Shown here: positions 32,683 through 42,717 of the stretch, in pieces
Numbering within the stretch: the first letter of the stretch is position 1
How the letters are laid out: every line of letters starts with the position of its first letter
NCBI GenBank assembly: GCA_028873595.1
Contig: JAPPOV010000003.1
Coordinates: 44,868 to 108,867 of the forward strand
Reading direction: 5' to 3'
Length of the DNA stretch: 64,000 nucleotides
DNA from: Gemmatimonadota bacterium
GTDB taxonomy: Bacteria; Gemmatimonadota; Gemmatimonadetes; Longimicrobiales; Gaopeijiaceae
Position numbers and translations under genes: made by a program
The notes under the pieces: model-generated
Told to the model about the DNA's origin: nothing
Databases searched by the model: none
Seen by the model: only the letters and a program-made list of their open reading frames with translations

Positions 32683-33708
32683 TCAGTATGCCGCGAGATA
32701 CCGCGCCGCCTTCACGACGTCGTCAGTCTGCGGTAGAAAGTAATCTTCCAGGGATCCCGAGTACGGCACCGGCGAGTCGATCGCCGTCACCCTCAGGATC
32801 GGTCCGTCCAGCCACTCGAAGGCCTTCTCACTCACGCGAATCGCGATCTCGCCGGCGATCCCGCCGGTGCGCGTGTCCTCGTGCACTACGAGCAGTTTGT
32901 TGGTCTTCTTCACGCTCTCGATGATCGAATTCTCGTCGAGCGGAAGGAGTGTGCGAAGGTCGATGATTTCAACCGATACACCATCCTCCGACTCCAATAT
33001 CTGTGCCGCCTCGACACTCTTATGCACCATCGCGCCATAGGTAACGATGGTCAGGTCCGACCCCTCCTGGACCGTGCGGGCCTCACCGAGCGGGACGATG
33101 TAGTCGTCGTCGGGCAGCACTTCGCGGAGCGCGGGGGCCCGGTACAGTCCCTTGTGCTCCTCGAAAATGACAGGGTTGTCATCGCGGATCGACGCCTTGA
33201 GGAGCCCCTTCGCGTCTCTGGCCGTACTCGGGTAGACGATCTTCAGGCCCGGCGTGTGAAAGAACGCCATTTCCACATTCTGAGAGTGGAACGGCCCGCC
33301 ACGGTTTCCGCCACCGACTGGTCCGCGAATCACAAGCGGCTGCGGCCCTGCTCCGCGGTAATTCGATGTCGCGATGTAATTCGTGATCACGTCGTACGCT
33401 GGCGAGATGAAGTCCATGAACTGGATCTCGACCACGGGACGAAGACCCATGTGCGCCGCACCGGCCGCGGCCCCGGTGAAGCCACCCTCGGCGATCGGCG
33501 TGTCGATCACCCGGTTCTCGCCGAAGTGCTCCAGAAAGTCACGCGTGACCTTGAAGGCGCCGCCATAAATACCGATGTCCTCCCCCATGAGGAAGACCGA
33601 CTCGTCCCGGATCATCTCCTCGAACAACGCTTCGGAGATCGCCTCCAGCATGGTGACTGGTTCGCCGCGCTTCGTCTTGAGAAGGTGTTCCGGAATCTCG
33701 CGAGACAT
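32683..33708 (-). CDS. 2-oxoacid dehydrogenase E1 component, beta subunit
   Basis: A 341-residue transketolase-like subunit that pairs with E1alpha to decarboxylate a 2-oxoacid with thiamine diphosphate. Typical stretches are VTMLEAISEALFEEM, GEDIGIYGGAFKVT, RVIDTPIAEGGFTGAAAGAA, RGPVGGGNRGGPFHSQ and the C-terminal EDTRTGGIAGEIAIRV. The ATG at 33708 with GAGGAA upstream is preferred to 33762, whose extra residues only read through the end of E1alpha. It lies 14 bases after E1alpha and 20 before E2. Pyruvate versus branched-chain substrate is not decidable by eye. Confidence 0.92.
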   Translation of the reverse strand: MSREIPEHLLKTKRGEPVTMLEAISEALFEEMIRDESVFLMGEDIGIYGGAFKVTRDFLEHFGENRVIDTPIAEGGFTGAAAGAAHMGLRPVVEIQFMDFISPAYDVITNYIATSNYRGAGPQPLVIRGPVGGGNRGGPFHSQNVEMAFFHTPGLKIVYPSTARDAKGLLKASIRDDNPVIFEEHKGLYRAPALREVLPDDDYIVPLGEARTVQEGSDLTIVTYGAMVHKSVEAAQILESEDGVSVEIIDLRTLLPLDENSIIESVKKTNKLLVVHEDTRTGGIAGEIAIRVSEKAFEWLDGPILRVTAIDSPVPYSGSLEDYFLPQTDDVVKAARYLAAY

Positions 33709-33722
33709 CGTTCCTCGGTCGT

Positions 33723-34823
33723 TCAAGCCAGGGTCGGATCCGGGCGGTCGGCCCGGGTCCATGGATGTGGCGTCGTCTGGTCGGTGTAGACGTCGGTGAC
33801 CGCATCGGGACCGTCCGGATAAGGCTCCGTGATGGCCGCTTCGGCCGCCTCACGACACTCATCGAACGTCTCCCTCTCGATCGCGACCAGTTCTTCCTCC
33901 GAAGCCCAGCCGTTTTCGAGCATTCGGGCGCGATAGAGATCCAGGGGGTCCTTCTTCTCCCACGCTCGGATCAAATCGGGATCGACATAATCCTGCGGAT
34001 GGGGGTCGTGCTGAGCGTGCCCCTTCCGACGGAAATACCTGAGCTCGACCATCCGAGTGCCCTCGCCCGCCCGAACCCTCGTCGCGGCGCGACGCACCGC
34101 ATCGAATACGGCGAGGACATCCGTCCCGTCGACCGACTCGGCACCGATGCCGTACCCCGGCCCTTTCTCCGTGAAGCTCGAAACGCGGGTATTCTTGTGC
34201 GTCGGCGTGGAGAACGCCCACTGGTTGTTCTCGACCATGAGGATCATCGGGCATCTCTGGACCGCCGCAAAGTTGAGCCCTTCGTGCCATGCTCCGGTCG
34301 ACGACGCCCCATCTCCATAGAAGACCATACCGATACGGTCCTCGCCACGCAGTCGAAAGGAGAGCGTCATCCCGGCCATGATCTCGATCATCGTACCGAG
34401 CGGTGACACGGGCCCCACGAAGCCCTTGTCGAAGTCGAACCAGTGCACATTGGCCTCGCGGCCTCGCGTCGGGCTCGTCCCCTTCGCCATATACTGGCGG
34501 AAGTAGTCGATGAGTTCTCCACCGAACAGGAAGAGCGCTCCGGCACCGCGGATCGTGTGGCAGAGCATGTCTCCCGTCCCATCTGTACGACGGCGCAGCG
34601 CGAAGGCCGCGCCGACAGCGCCGGCCTCCTGGCCAAGGCACCGATAGACACCGCCCGAGACGTGGCCCTGCTTCTGGAGCAGCTCAAGGCGCTCTTCAGC
34701 CGCTCGGGTGACGCAGAGCGCCCGATACACGTCCTGAAGCTCGGCTCGGCTGAGACCGTACGTCGAATCAGACACAGCGTATGTCCGACACAACGGATCG
34801 GCGGCCCCGGTTCGGTCCGCCAC
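33723..34823 (-). CDS. 2-oxoacid dehydrogenase E1 component, alpha subunit
   Basis: A protein of up to 366 residues carrying the thiamine diphosphate site. The GDG...NN motif is clear: VFYGDGASSTGAWHEGLNFA followed by ILMVENNQWAFST. The phosphorylation-loop-like HKNTRVSSFTEKG and the conserved ELRYFRRKGHAQHDP are present. The open frame begins at GTG 34823; another GTG at 34775 (VSDSTYGLSRAEL) would match the usual family N-terminus better, and neither has a strong ribosome site. It opens the E1alpha-E1beta-E2-lipB cluster and lies 44 bases after secG, so it may be cotranscribed with the genes upstream. Confidence 0.92.
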   Translation of the reverse strand: MADRTGAADPLCRTYAVSDSTYGLSRAELQDVYRALCVTRAAEERLELLQKQGHVSGGVYRCLGQEAGAVGAAFALRRRTDGTGDMLCHTIRGAGALFLFGGELIDYFRQYMAKGTSPTRGREANVHWFDFDKGFVGPVSPLGTMIEIMAGMTLSFRLRGEDRIGMVFYGDGASSTGAWHEGLNFAAVQRCPMILMVENNQWAFSTPTHKNTRVSSFTEKGPGYGIGAESVDGTDVLAVFDAVRRAATRVRAGEGTRMVELRYFRRKGHAQHDPHPQDYVDPDLIRAWEKKDPLDLYRARMLENGWASEEELVAIERETFDECREAAEAAITEPYPDGPDAVTDVYTDQTTPHPWTRADRPDPTLA

Positions 34824-34867
34824 TTCGCGGTCCGATGGACGGCGTCCCGCTTTCGCGGTTCAAGGGG

Positions 34868-35233
34868 TCAGTTGCCCTCGTTACCGGGGTTGCCCTCGGA
34901 CCCAGCCGCTGCGGGCTCGTCGAGACCGGGGAGAACGGGCGCTGGGGCGGACTGAGTCGCCGGCGCATCGACCTGGATGACCGACTCCGGTACGACCGTG
35001 CGCGACGACATGATGGAGAGCACCAGCGCGAGCATCATGAAGGCTGCGCCTGCACCCCAGGTCGCGCGCGTGAGGACGGTGGTTGCCTGTCGGCCACCCA
35101 TAACGCCATCGGCCATCGTGCCGCCACTTCCGCCGACAGCCGCGAGGCCGCCGCCCTTGCCGGCCTGCATGAGGATGACAACGGAGAGGAAGATGCCGTC
35201 GAGCACGAAAACGGCCAGCAGAAAACCATACAT
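34868..35233 (-). CDS. secG: Protein translocase subunit SecG
   Basis: A 121-residue accessory subunit of the SecYEG channel. Two membrane helices (about residues 2-22 and 56-76) flank the conserved Gly-rich loop with LMQAGKGGGLAAVGGSGG, the hallmark of SecG. The C-terminal 40 residues are Pro/Ala/Gly-rich and cytoplasmic or periplasmic filler, longer than in E. coli. It follows tpiA, the same order seen in many bacteria (pgk-tpiA-secG), which supports the call. Confidence 0.93.
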   Translation of the reverse strand: MYGFLLAVFVLDGIFLSVVILMQAGKGGGLAAVGGSGGTMADGVMGGRQATTVLTRATWGAGAAFMMLALVLSIMSSRTVVPESVIQVDAPATQSAPAPVLPGLDEPAAAGSEGNPGNEGN

Positions 35234-35301
35234 CGAACAGATTCCCTTCGGGGTAAGACGATAAACGTCGGAGAGGCCGGAAAGGGTGTCAACGGGCCAT
35301 T

Positions 35302-36045
35302 TCAGCCCGTCGCCGCAGCGATCTCCCTGAACGACGCGGGGTCGAGGCTCGCCCCTCCGACAAGGACACCGTCTACGTCGGCGGCAGACATCAGTTCCGC
35401 AGCGTTCCCTGGCTTGACGGACCCTCCATAGAGAATTGGAACGGTCGCTGAACCAGCCACCCCCAGAGCGTCCTCCAGTCTGGCACGAAGCACCGCATGC
35501 GCATCCGAGGCGTCCGCCGGTGTGGCGGTCTCACCCGTTCCTATGGCCCAGACCGGCTCGTAGGCGATGAGGAACCGCTCGGCGACGCGCAGCTCATCGA
35601 GGGTCGCGTCGAGCTGGCGAAGGATGACCTCGTCAAGGCGGCCGGACTGGCGCTCCTGTAGCGTCTCACCGACGCACAGTACGGGCACCAGACCCGCGCG
35701 CACGGCAGCTTTGACCTTGAGCCGCGTGTCTCCATCCGATTCACCAAATACGTGACGGCGCTCGGAATGGCCGACCAAAGCGAACGTGGCTCCGGCGTCC
35801 GCCGCCATCGGCGCCGATATTTCTCCGGTGAAGGCCCCTGAGTCTTCCCAGTGAATGTTCTGAACCCCCACCTGTAGTCGCGGATCACGGGCGGCCGAGG
35901 ATGAGACTACATGCAACGACACCGCGGGCGGAAAGACAATCAGTTCATGTACCGTCGGAACGGACGCAGTGTCGACGGACTTCATGAAGTCCGTCGCATC
36001 GGACGGGCCGAGATGCATCTTCCAGTTTCCAGCAATGACGGCCAT
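35302..36045 (-). CDS. tpiA: Triose-phosphate isomerase
   Basis: A 247-residue TIM-barrel enzyme that interconverts dihydroxyacetone phosphate and glyceraldehyde 3-phosphate. The active-site residues are visible: Asn and Lys in IAGNWKMHLG, His in LVGHSERRHVFGE, catalytic Glu in AYEPVWAIGTG, and the phosphate loop ILYGGSVKPGNA and VGGASLDP. The start overlaps the pgk stop by one base (TGATG). The length is standard. Together with pgk and gapA it forms the lower glycolysis group of this window. Confidence 0.97.
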   Translation of the reverse strand: MAVIAGNWKMHLGPSDATDFMKSVDTASVPTVHELIVFPPAVSLHVVSSSAARDPRLQVGVQNIHWEDSGAFTGEISAPMAADAGATFALVGHSERRHVFGESDGDTRLKVKAAVRAGLVPVLCVGETLQERQSGRLDEVILRQLDATLDELRVAERFLIAYEPVWAIGTGETATPADASDAHAVLRARLEDALGVAGSATVPILYGGSVKPGNAAELMSAADVDGVLVGGASLDPASFREIAAATG

Positions 36046-37256
36046 CAGGCGCTCCGGTCAGTCAGGGCATGCACGCCGGGCAGATCGGCCCCGGCAAGGA
36101 GTTCCAGGGAAGCACCGCCTCCCGTGGACACATGGGTCAGTCGATCGACGACGTCGGCCCGCTCTGCGGCGGCGGCAGAGTCACCTCCGCCAAGGATACC
36201 CAGGGCCCCTCCGTCGCACGCAGCCGCCACTGCCTCGGCGATGAGAACCGTCCCTTCGGCGAAGGCGTCGATTTCGAATACACCCATGGGTCCGTTCCAG
36301 ACGATGGTCTTCGCACGGCTGACCAGATCCGCGAACAGATCTCGGGTCCGTGGGCCGATGTCCAGGATCTTGTCCTCGCCCTGAACGTCCGTGCGTTCGA
36401 CCACTCGGCGCCTGGCGGTCTCGGAGATCTCGCTCGTCACGATGCAGTCCAGGGGGAGTACCAGTCGATCCCCACCCTCTTCGAGGAGTTGAGCCGCCAC
36501 CTCGATCGAGTCCTCCTCGATCAGACTTTCCCCCGTGTCGAGCCCCATCGCCCTGAAGAAGGTGTTGGCCATGGCACCACCGATCAGAAGTCGATCGACA
36601 CGCGGAAGGAGGGCCGACACCACACCGATTTTCGACGAAATCTTTGCTCCACCGATAATCGCGACGAATGGCCTCTCGGGGAGACGCAACGCCTCTTCGA
36701 GAAACTCGAGTTCCTTCGCCATGAGAAGACCTGCGACAGCCTCGCCTCCCGACGCTCGAATCGCGCTGGCGAGCCCTGCCGTCGATGCGTGGGCCCGGTG
36801 CGCCGTTCCGAATGCGTCGTTGACGAAGAGGTCACCGAGCTCGGCCCACGAGGAGGCCAGCTCGGGATCGTTGGCGGTCTCACCAGCCTCGAATCGCGTA
36901 TTCTCGAGTAACGCGATCTCCCCTTCACCGAGAAATTCGAGGCTACCGGACGCCGCTCTTCCGTCAGTGTGTGGCACGAAACGAACCGGAGATTCCAGAA
37001 GCTCGTTGAGCCGTTCGGCGACCGGAGCGAGCGAGTAGGCCGGGGCTACCCGCCCGTTCGGCCGTCCGAGGTGGGAAAGAAGGATCACGCGCGCGCCCGC
37101 TTCGGTCAGCGTCCGGAGGGTCGGAAGCGAGGCACGGATCCTCTGGTCGTCCGTAATGGAGCCGGAGTCGACAGGCACATTGAGGTCCGCACGGACGATC
37201 ACCGTGCGGCCTCGGAGGCGGTCGGAGCCGACGTCCGAAAGATTCTTCTTGATCAC
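36045..37256 (-). CDS. pgk: Phosphoglycerate kinase
   Basis: A 403-residue enzyme that makes ATP from 1,3-bisphosphoglycerate. Motifs: RTVIVRADLNVPVDSG, LLSHLGRPNGRVAPAYSL, LLENTRFEAGE, the hinge and ATP site FVAIIGGAKISSKIGV, and the C-terminal GILGGGDSAAAAERA with HVSTGGGASLELL. The start is GTG at 37256, overlapping the previous gene's stop as GTGA; the frame's extension to 37448 is only the shadow of that gene. Translational coupling of a glycolytic enzyme to the large TonB/TPR protein upstream is unusual. Confidence 0.96.
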   Translation of the reverse strand: MIKKNLSDVGSDRLRGRTVIVRADLNVPVDSGSITDDQRIRASLPTLRTLTEAGARVILLSHLGRPNGRVAPAYSLAPVAERLNELLESPVRFVPHTDGRAASGSLEFLGEGEIALLENTRFEAGETANDPELASSWAELGDLFVNDAFGTAHRAHASTAGLASAIRASGGEAVAGLLMAKELEFLEEALRLPERPFVAIIGGAKISSKIGVVSALLPRVDRLLIGGAMANTFFRAMGLDTGESLIEEDSIEVAAQLLEEGGDRLVLPLDCIVTSEISETARRRVVERTDVQGEDKILDIGPRTRDLFADLVSRAKTIVWNGPMGVFEIDAFAEGTVLIAEAVAAACDGGALGILGGGDSAAAAERADVVDRLTHVSTGGGASLELLAGADLPGVHALTDRSA

Positions 37257-39352
37257 TGTGGTGGGAAAATCTTCCCCAGGTCGTCGACGTAGGCGCGCCC
37301 TTCGGGCGTCAGGTCCGTCCTCTCCGAGGAAACCCATCGGACGAACGTGATGTCGGGGCCGCTGTTGCCGTAATCCCAGAACTCGGTCAGCCGGCCTCCG
37401 CCATCGTCGATGATGTGGATGGTCTTGGGTCCGCCGAAACGTACCCATACCTCACCTGCATCGCCAAAAACCCCGCCATGACGAAGGTCGGCGATCGTGG
37501 CGCGCGCCATATGCTCGACCCATCGCTCGTTCACCGCCGTCGACCAGGACCGGTCGCGGGTCGCCCAGAAGTCTTCGTTGTATACGCGCCGTTCCGCGGC
37601 CGGAAGATCCCGGTACGACCGCTCGGCAGGCTGATCCAGCAAGAACCCGACATCGGTCAGTGCGGCGGCTGATTCGACTGTCGAGCGGTCCAGCGCCGCC
37701 CCGAAAACTTCGGCCGCATCCTCGGTCCGCTCACTTCTGTGCAAAGCCAGTCCTGCGAGCAGGAGAGCCGTAGGGTGCCCGCCGCTGGCGTGCGCGAACC
37801 GACGAGCACCACGCAGCAGGTCCTCCCACCGTTCTTCCAGCGCGAGCGTGAGGAGGAAGTCCGTGTTGGCGCCCTCATGACCCGGGTACGCCTCGATTGC
37901 GGCACGGTACGACGCCATCATCAGCGCGAGGTCTCCCGCTCGATTGCCTGAAGAAGATTCGAACCCGTTGTCCATGACCCACGCCAGCTCGGACGGACAG
38001 AGGTAGTTCCATGCGATCAGGCGTTTGACCGAAGCGAACCCGAAGTCGGCACCTCCTGAAGAGCGAGCCTGCTCGCACCGGGCGCCACGGAACGCAGCCG
38101 CATCGACCCTGCCCACACCGTCGGAAGAGAGCCAGTGCTCGCGAACAAGTCGGGCACGTTCGTAATGGAGCTCAGCGACCGTCCATGGACTGACCGTAGC
38201 ATCATCCCGCACCACCATCTGAAGACCACGCTCGAAGTAGGACCGCGCTTCTGTACGCAGGCCCTGTCGCAGCCGAATCCGCCCGAAGGCCAGGAGCGAC
38301 GCCGGCGTCTCCATTCCGAGATCAATCGCATGCGCCAGGGATGATCCGATCACGAACCGCCAGTCAGACGGAGTGTTTCCCTGGGGCGCGACGCCCTCCA
38401 GGATCGCGCTGAGCGGTCCATAACGCTCGGCAATCGTCGGATCAGGGAGTGCACGAAGCAGTTCGTCCTCGGTTCGCTCCCGTTCCGCTGTACTGATCGT
38501 ACGATCGACCGGGGGCAGCATGGCCAAGTCGAGTGGTTCTTGCAGCTGCCACCATTCTTCTCGCGGAACCGTAGGTAGCCCCAGTGGATCGACAGCCGGA
38601 CGCAGTGGTCGCTCGAGCAGTTCCGGATCTGGTTCGAACAGGACCGGGAACTGAATCCACGTCCCAAATCGCTCACCGTCTCGGCGAGCCGGCGAGAACG
38701 TGAAGCGCGGCGAGACCCTCAGCGCCGTGCGATCCAGCTCTTCGACGCCGGAGCTACTCAAGACCGTCGCATCTGCGGGCAGGCCGGTCTCATCGATCCA
38801 GAGACGAAGCCAGACGGTTCCCCCGACGCCACGCCTCTGCAGTCGCAGTGGGTACGCGTCTTGGAGGAGCTGTTGAGACCGTGCTCGATCGAGCAAGTCC
38901 GGGCGAACGAGCCCTACACCCTCGACCCGAGGCGGCACTACGTCTGCCGCCTCGGGCTCACGGGCAGGCACGTCTTCTTCGACGACCTCAAGCTCGGATT
39001 CTGCAACCTCGAAGTCGTCGACGGGCATCGTCGAATCCACGAAGGGCAAAAGGACCTCTACTGGCTCTTCAGCCGGTCCCAGCGACTCGATCATACGAAC
39101 GAGAGCCGCCCTGGCGGACGGGACAGCAGCGGTCCCCACGAGGATCGCCGAAAGCCCCGCGGCGACCAAACCTCGCCGAAGCCTGAGAGCCAGAGGCGCA
39201 GCCGGTGCCTCGCCGTACATCCTCGCCAGCTCGGCGCGGAGCTCGGGCCCGAACGATGGTCGCTCTTCGTATCGAATCGAGGCGAGTTCTTCATCCAACG
39301 CCTTGAGGTCGTCGGACAGCTCCATCCCCTCGTGATGGAACGGTTCAGTCAT
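37253..39352 (-). CDS. Membrane protein with TonB C-terminal domain, TPR-like region and GWxTD-like end
   Basis: A 699-residue single-pass protein with an unusual chain of parts. Residues 1-58 are soluble and charged, like the sigma-binding end of an anti-sigma factor but without zinc Cys/His. A membrane segment spans about 60-79. An acidic Pro/Glu stretch follows, then a TonB C-terminal (energy-transducer) domain at about 167-242 (YPLRLQRRGVGGTVWLRLW, SSSGVEELDRTAL, FSPARRDG). Helical TPR-like repeats fill about 340-590. The end (about 593-699: YNEDFWATRDRSWSTAVNERW, then GEVWVRFGGPKTI) resembles the GWxTD domain, though the GW-TD signature itself is altered. It lies four bases after an ECF sigma gene and overlaps pgk by GTGA. 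A sigma-regulating sensor or a TonB energiser are both possible. Confidence 0.7.
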   Translation of the reverse strand: MTEPFHHEGMELSDDLKALDEELASIRYEERPSFGPELRAELARMYGEAPAAPLALRLRRGLVAAGLSAILVGTAAVPSARAALVRMIESLGPAEEPVEVLLPFVDSTMPVDDFEVAESELEVVEEDVPAREPEAADVVPPRVEGVGLVRPDLLDRARSQQLLQDAYPLRLQRRGVGGTVWLRLWIDETGLPADATVLSSSGVEELDRTALRVSPRFTFSPARRDGERFGTWIQFPVLFEPDPELLERPLRPAVDPLGLPTVPREEWWQLQEPLDLAMLPPVDRTISTAERERTEDELLRALPDPTIAERYGPLSAILEGVAPQGNTPSDWRFVIGSSLAHAIDLGMETPASLLAFGRIRLRQGLRTEARSYFERGLQMVVRDDATVSPWTVAELHYERARLVREHWLSSDGVGRVDAAAFRGARCEQARSSGGADFGFASVKRLIAWNYLCPSELAWVMDNGFESSSGNRAGDLALMMASYRAAIEAYPGHEGANTDFLLTLALEERWEDLLRGARRFAHASGGHPTALLLAGLALHRSERTEDAAEVFGAALDRSTVESAAALTDVGFLLDQPAERSYRDLPAAERRVYNEDFWATRDRSWSTAVNERWVEHMARATIADLRHGGVFGDAGEVWVRFGGPKTIHIIDDGGGRLTEFWDYGNSGPDITFVRWVSSERTDLTPEGRAYVDDLGKIFPPQ

Positions 39353-39356
39353 GGGT

Positions 39357-39941
39357 CTATGCTTCAGCCTCCCCGGCTCTGATCACATCCTTGAGCCGTT
39401 TCAGGGCTCGATGCAGTCGGACGGCGACGGCGTTGTTACTGATATTCAGAAGCTCCGCGATCTCGTCATTGTCGAACCCGGAGCCGTAACGAAGTGACAG
39501 GATCTCCTGGTCGGCTTTGCGGAGCATTCTGGTGGAATTGAGGAGATGCTGGATGCGCTCCTGCCTGATGACCCGCTCTTCGTGGCTGGGCACATCCGCC
39601 ACGAGATCGGGAATTCGATCAAGGGAAACGTGCAACGATCCCTTCCTCTGCAACGACCGCAGATGGTCCGTGACCGCATTGCGCGCGATTCGAAGCAGCC
39701 ACGTCTTCGGAGACGCTTTGCGTTCGTCGTATTTCTTGAACGCGCGGAGCGCCTTCAAGAAGACGACGGACGTGACGTCTTCAGCGACTTCGCGACTGGC
39801 GACCCGAAAACGCACATACCGATATACCGCACTCCGGTACTCGACATACCACGCCGCGAAGTCGCGCGGGAGCGGGACCTCTGCAATGGACTGACGCTGA
39901 GCGATCCCGGATCGGGATACTTCCTGCTTGATCTGCATCAC
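39357..39941 (-). CDS. ECF-family RNA polymerase sigma factor
   Basis: A 194-residue ECF sigma factor. Region 2: YRSAVYRYVRFRVASREVAEDVTSVVFLKALRAFKKYD and KTWLLRIARNAVTDH. Region 4: LRKADQEILSLRYGSGFDNDEIAELLNISNNAVAVRLHRALKRL. It is followed after four bases by the TonB/TPR membrane protein, which probably acts as its partner. The pair sits between gapA and pgk, inside what is normally a compact glycolytic cluster. It differs clearly from the ECF factor at 27492. The target regulon is unknown. Confidence 0.92.
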   Translation of the reverse strand: MMQIKQEVSRSGIAQRQSIAEVPLPRDFAAWYVEYRSAVYRYVRFRVASREVAEDVTSVVFLKALRAFKKYDERKASPKTWLLRIARNAVTDHLRSLQRKGSLHVSLDRIPDLVADVPSHEERVIRQERIQHLLNSTRMLRKADQEILSLRYGSGFDNDEIAELLNISNNAVAVRLHRALKRLKDVIRAGEAEA

Positions 39942-40052
39942 CCCTTTCTACGCCCACCCTGGCCAAAGAGTTACAGCGTAGACCTTACCTCGTTAGAGCC
40001 CCGCATCTCTGACCGGACACCCCGGCCTGCCCCCCGAATGAACGACAATCGA

Positions 40053-41102
<1,050 letters not shown>

Positions 41103-41110
41103 TCAGGCCT

Positions 41111-41878
41111 TCAAGATAACGCCGAAGTCGCCTCCGGAAGCGCTCTCGCGAAGGTAATGAGACTGACCGATCGGGCACCGCATTCCATCAGGACGGATGG
41201 GGCCTCACAGGCCGTGGCACCGGTTGTAAGCACGTCATCGACGAGCAAGACCCGACGGTCGCGCACTTCGGAGATCGTCTCGGCCGCGGTGAAGACACCC
41301 CGTACGTTCGTTCGCCGCTCCGTGGCCTCGAGTTCGATCTGAGACCGACGTTCATCCTCACGCATCAGCACCTCGACGATCCGGGTCCCGATAACCGCAG
41401 CAACACCTCTGGCAAGCAGCGCCGCCTGGTTATAACCGCGACGGCGCTCGCGCGTGACCGTGGTCGGGACGGGTATGACCAACCCGGGAGCCTCCGGCAA
41501 GTATCGAGAGACGGACTCCGCCGCCCGCTCGGCCATGAACCCTGCCACTTCGTGCCAGACCTCGTATTTCAGCGCGTGCACGAGGTTCGACGCGGGCCCC
41601 CGAAGCACGTATGGGGCTCGTGCGAACGAGAGGGCACTCGGCCAGGACCGACATTCATGGCAATCGGTGTCCTCTTCACCACCGGCGTAGACAGACATCC
41701 GTCCCACCGGAGCATGACAGCGGAGGCACCGAGGCCAGCTCGGTGGACGTAAACGGGACCGGCAACCAGCACAAATGGGCGCCGTATTCCGACGGTCATA
41801 ACGAGGCATCCACGCACGGCATGACACACACCCGGCTGGAAGCCGGAAATCGACGGCTCGCGCAACCGCCCCGGCCAT
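41111..41878 (-). CDS. comF: ComF-family phosphoribosyltransferase-like protein
   Basis: A 255-residue protein with an N-terminal zinc-ribbon region (several CxxC pairs: CVSC, CAGC, CLRC, CHEC) and a C-terminal type I phosphoribosyltransferase fold with the PRPP motif RVLLVDDVLTTGATA. The signature RRRGYNQAALLARGVA is typical of ComF/GntX. In naturally competent bacteria ComF is needed for DNA uptake after the channel; elsewhere its role is unclear. Start ATG 41878 overlaps the aroE stop by one base (TAATG). Other competence genes are not in the window. Last gene of an eleven-gene run. Confidence 0.85.
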   Translation of the reverse strand: MAGAVARAVDFRLPAGCVSCRAWMPRYDRRNTAPICAGCRSRLRPPSWPRCLRCHAPVGRMSVYAGGEEDTDCHECRSWPSALSFARAPYVLRGPASNLVHALKYEVWHEVAGFMAERAAESVSRYLPEAPGLVIPVPTTVTRERRRGYNQAALLARGVAAVIGTRIVEVLMREDERRSQIELEATERRTNVRGVFTAAETISEVRDRRVLLVDDVLTTGATACEAPSVLMECGARSVSLITFARALPEATSALS

Positions 41879-42717
41879 TAGCCTGGCTGTCGCTCCGCGA
41901 TCGCGGCACGCATGGCATCCACAGGGGCGTCCTTCCCCCACCACCGCTCGAATGACGCAGCCCCCTGTTGAACCAGCATCTCCATCCCATGGGTCGCACG
42001 GATGCCCTCCGCCTCCGCAGCTTCCACGAAGCCGGTCGTATGGTGTCCGTAGATCAGGTCCATCGCGGCCCCCGCCCGGCTCAGCTTACCGAAGTCGACA
42101 GGCGACGGATCTCCGGGCTCAAGGCCAAGTCGTGTCGCATTCACGACCAGATCGAAGTCTTCACCCTCCAGCTCGCGTGCGACCGGAACCACCCTCACCT
42201 TCTGACCTCCGATCCGCCTGGCTACGGCACGAGCTCGGTCCTGGGTCCGATTGTAGAGCAGGATTTCCTCGACCCCATCCTCAACCAAAGCGGCGAGTGC
42301 CGCTCGCGCAGCTCCACCGGCCCCGAGCAGCAACACACGCGCTCCCTCCGCCGACCCCTCCAAGAAGGCTCCGAGCGCACGGCGAAAGCCCTCCACATCC
42401 GTATTGTCGCCACGGACGCGTCCCTCCTCGTCGCCCCAGAAGGTGTTGCATGCGCCCGTACGCCGGACGGCATCACTGCGCACGTCGAGGATCGACGCCG
42501 CTTTTTCCTTGTGAGGAAGCGTGACATTGCCTCCCCCCCCGGCCCGGGCGAGCCCGCGCATGAAGCCCACGAGATCGTCAGGCGCACATCGGACGGCGAC
42601 GTACACACCGTCGACACCGGCGGCTCGGAACGCAGCATTCTGAAGCTCCGGAGAGGCAGAGTGGACGACGGGGTCACCGAGAAGGGTGAGTACGCGAGTA
42701 GCGGCGGTAAGAGTCAT
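41878..42717 (-). CDS. aroE: Shikimate 5-dehydrogenase
   Basis: A 279-residue NADPH enzyme of aromatic amino acid synthesis that reduces 3-dehydroshikimate. Motifs: LLGDPVVHSASPELQNAAF (substrate Ser residues), GGGNVTLPHKEKA with the catalytic Lys, DNTDVEGF with the catalytic Asp, VLLLGAGGAARAALAAL (NADPH Rossmann site), and GMEMLVQQGAASFERW. The dinucleotide-specificity loop YNRTQDRA supports NADPH. It overlaps the LMW phosphatase gene by ATGA and comF by one base. Confidence 0.95.
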   Translation of the reverse strand: MTLTAATRVLTLLGDPVVHSASPELQNAAFRAAGVDGVYVAVRCAPDDLVGFMRGLARAGGGGNVTLPHKEKAASILDVRSDAVRRTGACNTFWGDEEGRVRGDNTDVEGFRRALGAFLEGSAEGARVLLLGAGGAARAALAALVEDGVEEILLYNRTQDRARAVARRIGGQKVRVVPVARELEGEDFDLVVNATRLGLEPGDPSPVDFGKLSRAGAAMDLIYGHHTTGFVEAAEAEGIRATHGMEMLVQQGAASFERWWGKDAPVDAMRAAIAERQPG

